A stretch of 64,000 nucleotides of DNA from Blastocatellia bacterium (GTDB taxonomy: Bacteria > Acidobacteriota > Blastocatellia > UBA7656 > JADIYM01), in assembly GCA_016705245.1 (NCBI GenBank), contig JADIYM010000008.1:62001-126000 (forward strand), in the 5' to 3' direction. The translations under genes and the position numbers were made by a program. Positions 8,041-15,529 of this stretch are shown one piece after another. Each line of letters opens with the position of its first letter. Position 1 is the first letter of the stretch. The notes beneath the pieces are model-generated. The model worked only from the letters and a program-made list of their open reading frames with translations. It did not search any database and was not told where the DNA came from.

Positions 8041-9324
8041 CTACGGATTTGTCAGCTCGATCGCCGTCACGTTGCCCGAGATCTCGTTCGCCACGAGCAA
8101 CTGCCTTGTTGAAGGCACCCACGCGAGGCCCTCCGGTTCGGTTCCGACCCCGACGACGTCCACGATGACCGGCTCGAGCGGATTCGACACGTCGAAGAAA
8201 ATCACGGAGCGGCCGCGCTCGATGCCGACGGCGGCAATGGTCATTCCGTCAATCACGAAAACGACGATTCCCTCGGGCTCTGGTCCGCGCCGGTCGGAGC
8301 GACCGTCATCGAAGAAACCGGCGTCGACGAGCGCCCGCTCGATGGCATCGCCGGTGTCGGTCAGCAGTTCGCCGGTCACCGCGTCCCAAACGCTCATGGT
8401 CCTGCCACCCCCGAACGCGCCGTCTGGGGTAATCCCTGTGTCGCCTTCATCTGCCGTTAAGAGATAGCGGCCGTCGGGAGACAACGCGACGCCGTCCGGC
8501 TCGCGCCGTCCGACTAAGCTCTCGGTAATGCTCGCCACGCCGTCGTCCATGGCATCGGCGAGATGTTCCGTCGTACCGCCGTCCCACACCGACACAACGG
8601 TACGGCCGGTGAGGTCGATCACGGCGATCGCATTGTTCTCTTGAAGAGTCACGAATGCGATACCGGCGGCCGGGTCGATCGCGACGTACTCAGGTTGCGG
8701 GTCGCCCGGGCATCCGGCTCCGGGAAGTTCCGAAAGGTCGATGGGTACGGTCGTGACCTGCATCTGGCCGGTTCCGGTCCCGGCGGAATAGTCTACTATC
8801 GCGACGGCGCCCGGCCGCGTGTTCTCCGCAGGGCATGCCGTTGGATCTTCGACTTCCGACTCCTCGTCTTCGAGAGCGATGACCGCGAGTCGGCGGCCGC
8901 GGTCGACGGCAATGGCGTCCGGACCGATGCCAATGGAGGTTTGCGAGACGATTCTGCCTTTCTTGGAATCGCCGACGACGAGTGTTCCGTTGTCCGGATC
9001 GTCCTTGCAGACAATGAAAACGTAGCGGTCGTCGATGAACACCGCCGACGTCGGCTCGCCGATGGCGCCAACGTCGATTCGTTTCTTCGTTTTACCTTTC
9101 GGGAGCTTGAGGAACTGAACCGTTTTGCCTCCGGACTGCGTGACCACCGCGAGCTTCCCGTTCGGCGAGGCAGCGACGATTTCGGCTCCGCCGAGTGGCA
9201 GCTGGATCGTCGCCGTGCGAAACGACAGCCTCGGTTCGGCACGAACTACAGTCGGACGTGTGGCCGATACGCCGAGGACGACGGAGGCGAGAAAGGAAAG
9301 AACGAGAATGCGTGGGATGTTCAT
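8041..9324 (-). CDS. Secreted beta-propeller protein, YncE / choice-of-anchor-I type
   Basis: 427 residues with a signal peptide (residues 1-21, MNIPRILVLSFLASVVLG). Repeats such as IVAASPNGKLAVVTQSGG, YVAIDPAAGIAFVTLQENNAIAVIDL and GVALSPDGRYLLTADEGD are the blades of a seven-bladed propeller. The stretch PEGIVVFVIDG...GIERGRSVIFFDVSNPLEP resembles the propeller of choice-of-anchor-I proteins, but the C-terminal anchor is absent (the chain ends AIELTNP). Expected in the periplasm or secreted; no catalytic motif is visible. It is upstream of uvrB and downstream of the TPR gene on the same strand, with no obvious functional link to either. Confidence 0.82.
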   Translation of the reverse strand: MNIPRILVLSFLASVVLGVSATRPTVVRAEPRLSFRTATIQLPLGGAEIVAASPNGKLAVVTQSGGKTVQFLKLPKGKTKKRIDVGAIGEPTSAVFIDDRYVFIVCKDDPDNGTLVVGDSKKGRIVSQTSIGIGPDAIAVDRGRRLAVIALEDEESEVEDPTACPAENTRPGAVAIVDYSAGTGTGQMQVTTVPIDLSELPGAGCPGDPQPEYVAIDPAAGIAFVTLQENNAIAVIDLTGRTVVSVWDGGTTEHLADAMDDGVASITESLVGRREPDGVALSPDGRYLLTADEGDTGITPDGAFGGGRTMSVWDAVTGELLTDTGDAIERALVDAGFFDDGRSDRRGPEPEGIVVFVIDGMTIAAVGIERGRSVIFFDVSNPLEPVIVDVVGVGTEPEGLAWVPSTRQLLVANEISGNVTAIELTNP

Positions 9325-9419
9325 GGCCGTGAACCTACGCGAGCCATGTTTCCATCGTTTGTCCGATCGGTTTCGACAGCGTTTCGAATCCTGCAGTCCG
9401 ATCTATCGTGCCTGGTCGT

Positions 9420-10235
9420 TCAATCCGGAATGCGCGCGGATCGACTTAACGCGCTCCTCGATCGGAAGTGCTTCGGGACGCGATTCAGCTCGCGAAGCAC
9501 CGCCGCTTGCTGTTCGAGCGTCTGCGCGAGCGCCTCATGCGACGGACCGAATCGTTTCTCGGTAAGCGCGGCGAGGCGCCCGTAGGCTCGTTCGGCCGCG
9601 ACAAACTTCTTCTGAGCGCGAAGGACCGATGCGAGGAGCTTGATCGACTCTGCGATGGCCGGATCGTCGGCGGCGAGATTCTTCTCGCGAACGGCAATGG
9701 CGCGAACGAGCAGTGGCTCGGCGTCGGCGCTTCTCCGATCGGCGATGTAGAGCGCTGCGAGATTGCTCGCGCACGAGGCGACTGTTACGTGCTCCTTGCC
9801 GAGAAGGTCTTCCCACAATGCGAGACACTTCAGGTACAGCGGCTCGGCCTCGGCATACGAACCCTGCAGGTGAATCGCCACTGCCAGATTGTTGAGCGAA
9901 GCCGCGACTTGCCGATGGCGCGGACCGAGCTCTGTTTCCCAGATTGGCAGGGCGCGCCGATAAAGCGCGATGGCCTCTGGAGCTCGGCCAGTTGCCTCAT
10001 AGACAGACGCAAGGTTCTCGAGACTCGATGCGAGTCTTGTGGCGTCGGACGGATTGGACTCGGCCAAAGCGAGGGCAGCCACGAAGGCGGTCTCCGCTCC
10101 GTCGAGACGTCCGGAGCTCAGAGCTCGACGGCCCTCGACGGCCAACGATTCCCACGTCTGAGCCTCCTGAACTGCTGCCGCCGGGACTGACAGTACAATG
10201 ATGGCAATAGAGACACCGATCCACGATAGGGGCAT
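9420..10235 (-). CDS. Exported tetratricopeptide-repeat protein
   Basis: 271 residues. The start is supported by GGAGGAG 7 bp upstream. A signal peptide covers residues 1-21 (IGVSIAIIVLSVPAAA). The rest is built of about five kinesin-light-chain-like TPR units of roughly 42 residues (LASSLENLASVYEATGRAPEAI, VAASLNNLAVAIHLQGSYAEA, VASCASNLAALYIADRRSADA, IAESIKLLASVLRAQKKF, LAQTLEQQAAVLREL). Such repeats are protein-binding scaffolds; the partner is unknown. The C-terminus is basic and Ser/Arg-rich. Confidence 0.85.
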   Translation of the reverse strand: MPLSWIGVSIAIIVLSVPAAAVQEAQTWESLAVEGRRALSSGRLDGAETAFVAALALAESNPSDATRLASSLENLASVYEATGRAPEAIALYRRALPIWETELGPRHRQVAASLNNLAVAIHLQGSYAEAEPLYLKCLALWEDLLGKEHVTVASCASNLAALYIADRRSADAEPLLVRAIAVREKNLAADDPAIAESIKLLASVLRAQKKFVAAERAYGRLAALTEKRFGPSHEALAQTLEQQAAVLRELNRVPKHFRSRSALSRSARIPD

Positions 10236-10413
10236 TCGACTCTCCTCCAGGTCAACCGCGTACTCGTCATGTTCGGCAGGGAACGCGACGGTCCGATGAA
10301 CCTCGGTTGAACTCTTCGCGAACTTCGTGCTACCCCGACAGCCCCGGGCTCGTCACATCTTCTTCCGCGAGTCACATGCGCCCGGCAATGCACAGTCGGC
10401 CGCCTCGAGTTAC

Positions 10414-10866
10414 AGAACCGCGAGAGGTAGCGAGCGGCCTGCGGACGGTCGAACGGTTCCGATCCTTCTGTCCTTCCGCAAGGAAGAGTCTGTGGTTTCA
10501 GCCACCGTCCGAGGGACGCTCGCTACCGCTCGCGGCTCAAAAAACGGGGAGCACCCCCTACCGGTCATCCCCGTTCCTCGAGCCGCGAGCGGTAAGGAGC
10601 GTCCCAGGACGGTCGAGTGGTTCCGATCCTTCTGTCCTTCCGCAAGGAAGAGTCAGAGTTTCAGCCACCGTCCGAGGGACGCTCGCTACCGCTCGCGGCT
10701 CAAAAAACGGGGAGCACCCCCTACCGGTCATCCCCGTTCCTCGAGCCGCGAGCGGTAGCGAGCGTCCCACGGACGGTCGGACGGCTCCGATCCTTCTGTC
10801 CCTCCGCAAGGAAGAGTCTGTGGTTTCAGGCACCGTCCGCTGGCCGCTCCCTACCGCTCGCGGTTC
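10414..10866. repeat. Tandem array of three long hairpins, GAGCGGTAGCGAGC family
   Basis: This occupies most of a 760-bp gene-free gap. Three units of about 125 bp (10414-10538, 10580-10701, 10743-10866) recur with a period of 163-166 bp. In each, a left arm of about 36 nt (CCGCGAGCGGTAGCGAGCGT...GGACGGTC) and its reverse complement enclose a conserved loop of about 52 nt with GATCCTTCTGTCC. The 41-bp spacers are themselves dyads (AAACGGGGA ... TCCCCGTT). The outermost copies are more degenerate. Nothing else is seen in 10236-10413, and 10867-10995 should hold the promoter of the next gene. Confidence 0.88.
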
Positions 10867-10995
10867 TGTGCGCGATTTGAAGTCGCGCTCTTCTGTAACT
10901 GCGTCGCGACGTGCCCGGCGCCCTTGCCGCGTGACTCGTGATGCGGTACGTACTTTCAACCTGCAGGTCATTCACGACGTCGAGGTCAATCGAAG

Positions 10996-11439
10996 ATGTA
11001 CAACCCGAATCCATCGCAGTATCCACCGCCCGGCGGATTCACACCCGGGTACGGAGGTCCGCCGCCTCCCTCGTCCTACGGAACCCCGGGCGTCGTGACG
11101 TGGTTCAAGGTCTACGCGGCGCTGATGGCTCTCGTGTACCTGCTCCTTATGGGACTCGGTATCTTCATGGTCGTCGCCGGCGCGTCGCTCGAAGGAATGG
11201 AGGAACTCCAGGGAGACGCCTCCCCGATCGTGATAGGCGTCATCTACGCGATCATGGGCCTCGTCTTTGCGATCGTGTTCGCCGTCGGGCTCTTCCTTCC
11301 GCGCAAGCCCTGGGGGTGGATCATGGGAATAGTTCTCATCGCCCTCGGCATGACGAGTGTGTGCTGCCTGCCGGCCACGATCCCGCTGCTCATTTTCTGG
11401 CTGAAGCCCGATGCAAAGGCCTACTTCGGACGCGTCTAG
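10996..11439 (+). CDS. Small integral membrane protein with Pro/Tyr/Gly-rich N-terminus
   Basis: 147 residues. Residues 1-35 are rich in Pro, Gly and Tyr (SQYPPPGGF, GYGGPPPPSSYG), like the flexible cytosolic leader of many DUF4190/TM2-type proteins. Three or four membrane helices follow (about 38-62, 77-98 and 104-132). The chain ends in a short basic tail after LIFWLKPDAKAYF. No catalytic residues are apparent and the function is unknown. Its stop lies 21 bp before the purC start, so the two are probably cotranscribed. Confidence 0.75.
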   Translation: MYNPNPSQYPPPGGFTPGYGGPPPPSSYGTPGVVTWFKVYAALMALVYLLLMGLGIFMVVAGASLEGMEELQGDASPIVIGVIYAIMGLVFAIVFAVGLFLPRKPWGWIMGIVLIALGMTSVCCLPATIPLLIFWLKPDAKAYFGRV

Positions 11440-11446
11440 ACATCTC

Positions 11447-11463
11447 GGGAGGCAACCATCATT
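11447..11463 (+). promoter_or_regulatory. Shine-Dalgarno sequence and non-canonical start of purC
   Basis: GGGAGG (11447-11452) is followed after 8 nt by ATT (11461) and after 5 nt by ATC (11458). The purC frame is closed by TAG at 11437. Between that stop and GTG at 11527 there is no in-frame ATG, GTG or TTG, although the homology starts before 11527. The ribosome site therefore points to ATT or ATC initiation. Confidence 0.6.
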
Positions 11464-12366
11464 TCGACACCGGTCCCAGAGACTTCCATCGTTGCAGACG
11501 GCGTTCGACTGCTGCATCGCGGCAAAGTGCGCGACGTCTACGAGGTCGGCGAGCACCTGCTGCTCGTCGCGACCGACCGCATCTCGGCATTCGACTGCAT
11601 ACTGCCGACGCCGATTCCCCACAAGGGTCGCGTTCTGACGTCCCTCTCGCGCTTCTGGTTCGAACGGCTTTCCGACGTCGTCGAAAATCATCTGGTCTCG
11701 ACGGACATCGACGCGTTTCCTGACGTTCTCCATCCTTTTGCCGAAACACTCGAGGGGCGGTCGATGCTTTGCCGTCGCGCGGAGGTGGTCCCGGTCGAAT
11801 GCGTCGTTCGTGGATACCTCATCGGAACGGGCTGGAAGGATTACCTCGAGACTGGTGCCGTGTGCGGCATCGAGCTTCCGCCCGGTCTTCGGATCGCCGA
11901 TCGACTTCCGGAGCCGATCTTCACCCCTGCGACGAAGGAAGCCATGGGGGCGCACGACGTCAACGTTTCCGAGGAAAAGATGGCGGAGCTCGTCGGCGCC
12001 GATCTTACGCGCCGGCTCCGCGATTCGGCGCTCGAAATCTATCGTCGCGCGGTCGCTCACGCCGCCGGGTGCGGCATCATCATCGCCGACACTAAGTTCG
12101 AGTTCGGTCTGATCGGCGATTCGGTCATTCTCATCGACGAGTGCCTCACGCCGGATTCATCGCGCTTCTGGCCAGTGGACACTTATGCGCCGGGCACATC
12201 CCCGGAATCGTTCGACAAGCAGTTCGTGCGGGACTATCTTGAGACGCTCGACTGGGACAAGCGACCTCCGGCGCCGCCGCTCCCTGACGACGTCGTCGCG
12301 CGAACGAGCGCCAAGTACCTTGAAGCCTATCGCCTGTTGACCGGGCGCGACCTCGTCACCTCCTGA
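11461..12366 (+). CDS. purC: Phosphoribosylaminoimidazole-succinocarboxamide synthase
   Basis: 301 residues if initiated at ATT 11461. The enzyme ligates aspartate to CAIR using ATP in purine synthesis. Conserved family motifs are GKVRDVYEVG (nucleotide-binding strand), TDRISAFDCILPTPIPHKG, ECVVRGYLIGTGW, the FTPATKEAMGAHDVNVS loop, IIADTKFEFG and the metal/substrate segment DECLTPDSSRFWP. The first of these lies before the nearest conventional start (GTG 11527), which would cut into the fold, so a rare start codon is the simplest reading; a base error in the assembly is the alternative. It is alone in the window among purine genes. Confidence 0.93.
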   Translation: MSTPVPETSIVADGVRLLHRGKVRDVYEVGEHLLLVATDRISAFDCILPTPIPHKGRVLTSLSRFWFERLSDVVENHLVSTDIDAFPDVLHPFAETLEGRSMLCRRAEVVPVECVVRGYLIGTGWKDYLETGAVCGIELPPGLRIADRLPEPIFTPATKEAMGAHDVNVSEEKMAELVGADLTRRLRDSALEIYRRAVAHAAGCGIIIADTKFEFGLIGDSVILIDECLTPDSSRFWPVDTYAPGTSPESFDKQFVRDYLETLDWDKRPPAPPLPDDVVARTSAKYLEAYRLLTGRDLVTS

Positions 12367-12506
12367 CGATCGCGCGCGGCGCGAGATTCGAACCGTCCTC
12401 TCGCTCTCCGGCCGGTGCCCTCCCGGCTCACGTAAATTCCAGTAGATGCCGGGCGCCTGTGCCAACACGCGCTCTACGTGCGAGGGGGCCAACGCGACGC
12501 ATTCCC

Positions 12507-12815
12507 ATGACCGAACTCGAAACACTGCGCGACCGCCTTGCGGCCCTCGTCGAGGAGATGGTGGAACGGGGAATCCTCCTCGAGGATGCCTGCCTTCAGT
12601 TCGAAACGCACTTCATCCGCATCGTGCTCGAGCGACACGGAGGGAACCTCTCTAAGGCAGCCGAGGAGTTGCGGCTGCATCGGAACACGCTGGCGAAGAG
12701 GCTCAAGGCCGCCGAGGCGAGATCGGTAACGGCAAAGGCCAGGGCACGCGTGAAGGTGAAGGCAAAGGCGAAGCCACCTGCGTCTCGCCCTCATCCGACG
12801 CGGGGGCGATCGTAG
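12507..12815 (+). CDS. Fis-type helix-turn-helix protein with Lys/Ala-rich tail
   Basis: 102 residues from ATG 12507 (an in-frame ATG at 12459 gives a longer, Arg-rich and less likely start). Residues about 40-75 (FIRIVLERHGGNLSKAAEEL, then HRNTLAKRLKA) are a Fis/NtrC-type DNA-binding helix-turn-helix. The N-terminal helices (LRDRLAALVEEMVERG) would form the dimer, as in Fis. The last 30 residues are a low-complexity basic tail of Ala, Lys, Arg and Pro (VTAKARARVKVKAKAK) such as is seen on histone-like proteins. It lies downstream of purC on the same strand. It is likely a nucleoid-associated or regulatory DNA-binding protein; targets unknown. Confidence 0.83.
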   Translation: MTELETLRDRLAALVEEMVERGILLEDACLQFETHFIRIVLERHGGNLSKAAEELRLHRNTLAKRLKAAEARSVTAKARARVKVKAKAKPPASRPHPTRGRS

Positions 12816-12912
12816 CGGGCCCGGCGGAGAACACAGTCCGTTCGCGTCGAATTGCCCTTACAGAGAAGACCATAGGTTGGTCTCGACCCCTCTCGAGGAC
12901 GGGCGGTCCAAG

Positions 12913-13025
12913 CATCAGTATACCGGGCGCGGTAGCGCTCGGGTCAGCCTCTCCATTCGTCCGCGCCTTGTGTCGTCACACTCGGTCGGGATCGACCCGA
13001 GCGCTACCGCGCCCGGTAACTGATG
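12913..13025. repeat. Inverted repeat with 33-nt arms, distinct core
   Basis: The left arm 12913-12945 (CATCAGTATACCGGGCGCGG...CTCGGGTC) pairs with 12994-13025 at all but one position (a one-base indel), around a 48-nt loop. The core GCGGTAGCGCTCGGGTC resembles but differs from the main hairpin family. It dominates the gap of about 380 bp between the Fis-like gene and moxR; nothing else was recognised there apart from the moxR ribosome site. Confidence 0.85.
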
Positions 13026-13192
13026 CGTTACGTGTGTGATGCCCCGGGGGGAGGTCAAATCCGGTGACTCCGGATCCGTCGTAAGGAACTCTGGATCGAC
13101 AGGTTTTCGGGGAAACTTTTCCAGCGGTCGCGCGTGTCTGTGTGGTAATTTCGAACCACGGTCGCGGTCGCCGCCAAGGAGCCACATTCGAC

Positions 13193-14137
13193 GTGATCAC
13201 GAGCGCAGCGAAACTCGAGCAGCTTCAGGATCGCATTGAATCCGTCATTCGCGGCAAGTCCGATGTCGTGCGATTGTCGATCGCTGCGTTGATCGCTGGC
13301 GGTCACTTGCTCATCGAAGACGTGCCGGGCGTTGGCAAAACGACCCTCGCACAGGCGCTGGCCCGATCGTTCGACTGTTCGTTCCGGCGCATCCAGTTCA
13401 CGAGCGACCTGCTTCCTTCGGACGTGATTGGCCTCACGATCTTCAATCAGGCCGATGCGATGTTCGAGTACCGGCGCGGGCCGATCTTCGCGAACTTCAT
13501 CCTCGCGGACGAGATCAACCGCACCACGCCGAAAACGCAGAGTTGCCTGCTCGAGGCCATGGCCGAGGGCCACGTCACCGTTGAGAACGAGACGTATCCG
13601 TTGCCGCGGCCGTTCATGGTCATTGCAACCCAGAATCCTGTGGAGTACCACGGCACATATCCGCTGCCGGAATCGCAGCTCGACCGGTTCCTGATGAGGC
13701 TTCGCATGGGATATCCCGCGCTCGAGGACGAGCGCGACATTCTGCGCCGCCAGACGTCGATGGAACGGGCGGTCGAAATCGATCCGGTCATGAGCGCCGC
13801 CGACGTCATGGAGATGCAGGCCGAAGCACGAAAAGTCCGTGTCGACGACGCACTGGCGGATTACCTGCTCCGGATCGTCAAGGCGACCCGTGAAACGGAA
13901 ATCCTGGACCTCGGCATCAGTCCTCGCGGTTCGCTGGCGCTCTTTCACACTGCACAGGCAGTGGCCTTCCTCGAGGGCCGCAACTACTGCATCGCGGACG
14001 ACATCAAGGGCGTTGCGGTGCCGGTGCTCGCGCATCGCGTCGTCGTGAACTCGCGATACTCGACGGGCATGCGGCGGACCAACGAGAACGAGACGGCGCT
14101 CGGCGAGATCCTTCGCGGCGTCGACGTTCCGATCTGA
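13193..14137 (+). CDS. MoxR-family AAA+ ATPase
   Basis: 314 residues from GTG 13193, which has AAGGAG 11 nt upstream; a GTG at 13142 is in frame but lacks a ribosome site. Motifs: Walker A DVPGVGKTTLA near residues 44-54, the MoxR signature QFTSDLLPSD, Walker B LADEINR, sensor 1 ATQNPVEYHGTYPLPESQLDRF, and the C-terminal lid with SPRGSLAL. MoxR proteins act as chaperone-like ATPases working with DUF58 and VWA proteins. It is followed 14 bp later by DUF58 and then by a transglutaminase, the conserved MoxR-DUF58-TgpA cluster. Confidence 0.94.
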   Translation: MITSAAKLEQLQDRIESVIRGKSDVVRLSIAALIAGGHLLIEDVPGVGKTTLAQALARSFDCSFRRIQFTSDLLPSDVIGLTIFNQADAMFEYRRGPIFANFILADEINRTTPKTQSCLLEAMAEGHVTVENETYPLPRPFMVIATQNPVEYHGTYPLPESQLDRFLMRLRMGYPALEDERDILRRQTSMERAVEIDPVMSAADVMEMQAEARKVRVDDALADYLLRIVKATRETEILDLGISPRGSLALFHTAQAVAFLEGRNYCIADDIKGVAVPVLAHRVVVNSRYSTGMRRTNENETALGEILRGVDVPI

Positions 14138-14151
14138 CGCGGGGCTCGGCC

Positions 14152-15525
14152 ATGGCCCTGAAGTTTCGAATCGATCGCCGCGCCTGGGTCGACTTCGCGC
14201 TGACGGTGAGCCTGCTTGGCGCAGCCTTCGTTCTCGCGTTTCTCTCGTCGACCATCTCGAAGACGGGCGACTGGGCATTGGGCGCCTTCTCGGCCGTGAT
14301 GTCGCTCGTCCTTGCGATCGGGGGCGGACTCTACATCGTCCCGAAGCTTGCGAAGCGCGTCCGGTGGGACCTCTGGGGGCTCGGCATTCGTACGTCGGTG
14401 ACGACCGACGGCCTGCTCTTTGGCGTCATCGTCGTCGTGGTCGGCGTTGCAGCGCTAAACACCGAGAACAATCTCCTGTATCTAGTGCTTGCGGCGTTGC
14501 TCGCATTCGTAGTCGTGTCGGGCAACCTCGCCAGGCTGATGCTCCACGACGTCGGCGTGCAACTCAGGTTTCCGGACCACCTTCGCGCGGGTCAGCCGGC
14601 CCATCTCTCGATTTCGGTCGTGAATCGCAAATTCATGCTGCCGTCGTGTTCGGTCTCGGTTGAGGCGCTTCCGCAGCGCGTCGGCGCCGACTCGCCTTCC
14701 GCGACAAAGAGGCGCTTCTTCGGCTTCCGGGGACGACCGAAAGAGTCGCCGATCGCACACTTCATCGTCATCCCACCTCGGTCGACGGTAAAGCAGGTCG
14801 TCGAACACACGTTCGAGCGCCGCGGGCGATACCGCTTCGACACCCTCACCCTGTCGACGAAGTTTCCGGCCGGATTCCTGCGGAAGTGGCGCAATGTCTC
14901 GTCTTCGGGTGACATCGTCGTTTTCCCGACGACCGAGCCCGTCGATGATTTCTTTCATTCGCTGCCCATTCTCACGGGAGCGGCGGCGAGCCACATGCGC
15001 GGCGACGGCGTGGATCTGTTCGCGATCCGCGACTACAACCAGAACGATCACATCCGGCTCATCGACTGGAAAGCGACGGCGAAGGCTCGTCGCGTCATGG
15101 TCCGCGAAACCGTTCGCGAGGAAGACTTCCGCCTTTCGATCTTCTTCGATCCCCGAAGGCCGGTGGCGGATGTGGCGGCGGATTTCGACGAGCGCTTCGA
15201 GAAAGCCGTGACACTCGCGGCGTCGCTCGCCGAGCACTTCGTCAGCGAAGGCGCCGAGGTCGAGCTCGTCACACCGGACGTTCGGGTCGCTCCGGGCCAG
15301 GGAAGGGGGCATCTCTACAAGATCCTGACGGAGCTTGCCGTGGTCGAGTCTCAGGCGCCAGGCGACGAGGCTCCCGGGCTGGTCTCGTGGGATCTCGTCG
15401 ACACGCTGAAGGGGCTAGGCGACGCGCACCGCTTCAAGGTGCTCTTCACGGCGGCGCCTCGAGGGACGATTCCCGCGACAATCTGGCGCGCGGCCCACGT
15501 GATCTATACGGACGAACTGGTCTGA
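14152..15525 (+). CDS. DUF58 membrane protein
   Basis: 457 residues. Three N-terminal hydrophobic segments (about 17-37, 42-65 and 85-120) anchor it. The DUF58 signature GDGVDLFAIRDYNQNDHIRLIDWKATAK appears near residues 283-310, followed by a VWA-like fold (LSIFFDPRR...). DUF58 proteins are thought to be the MoxR partner. The gene sits between moxR and the transglutaminase gene, 4 bp ahead of the latter. Confidence 0.92.
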   Translation: MALKFRIDRRAWVDFALTVSLLGAAFVLAFLSSTISKTGDWALGAFSAVMSLVLAIGGGLYIVPKLAKRVRWDLWGLGIRTSVTTDGLLFGVIVVVVGVAALNTENNLLYLVLAALLAFVVVSGNLARLMLHDVGVQLRFPDHLRAGQPAHLSISVVNRKFMLPSCSVSVEALPQRVGADSPSATKRRFFGFRGRPKESPIAHFIVIPPRSTVKQVVEHTFERRGRYRFDTLTLSTKFPAGFLRKWRNVSSSGDIVVFPTTEPVDDFFHSLPILTGAAASHMRGDGVDLFAIRDYNQNDHIRLIDWKATAKARRVMVRETVREEDFRLSIFFDPRRPVADVAADFDERFEKAVTLAASLAEHFVSEGAEVELVTPDVRVAPGQGRGHLYKILTELAVVESQAPGDEAPGLVSWDLVDTLKGLGDAHRFKVLFTAAPRGTIPATIWRAAHVIYTDELV

Positions 15526-15529
15526 AGGC

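Noticed and set aside
10414..10866. Possible CRISPR array
   Set aside because: Units are about 164 bp long, the spacers are identical and dyad-symmetric, and no cas genes are near.
10307..11098. 263-residue frame through the tandem hairpins
   Set aside because: It is made of the repeat itself, with repeated peptide blocks that follow the DNA period, and runs into a real gene in another frame.
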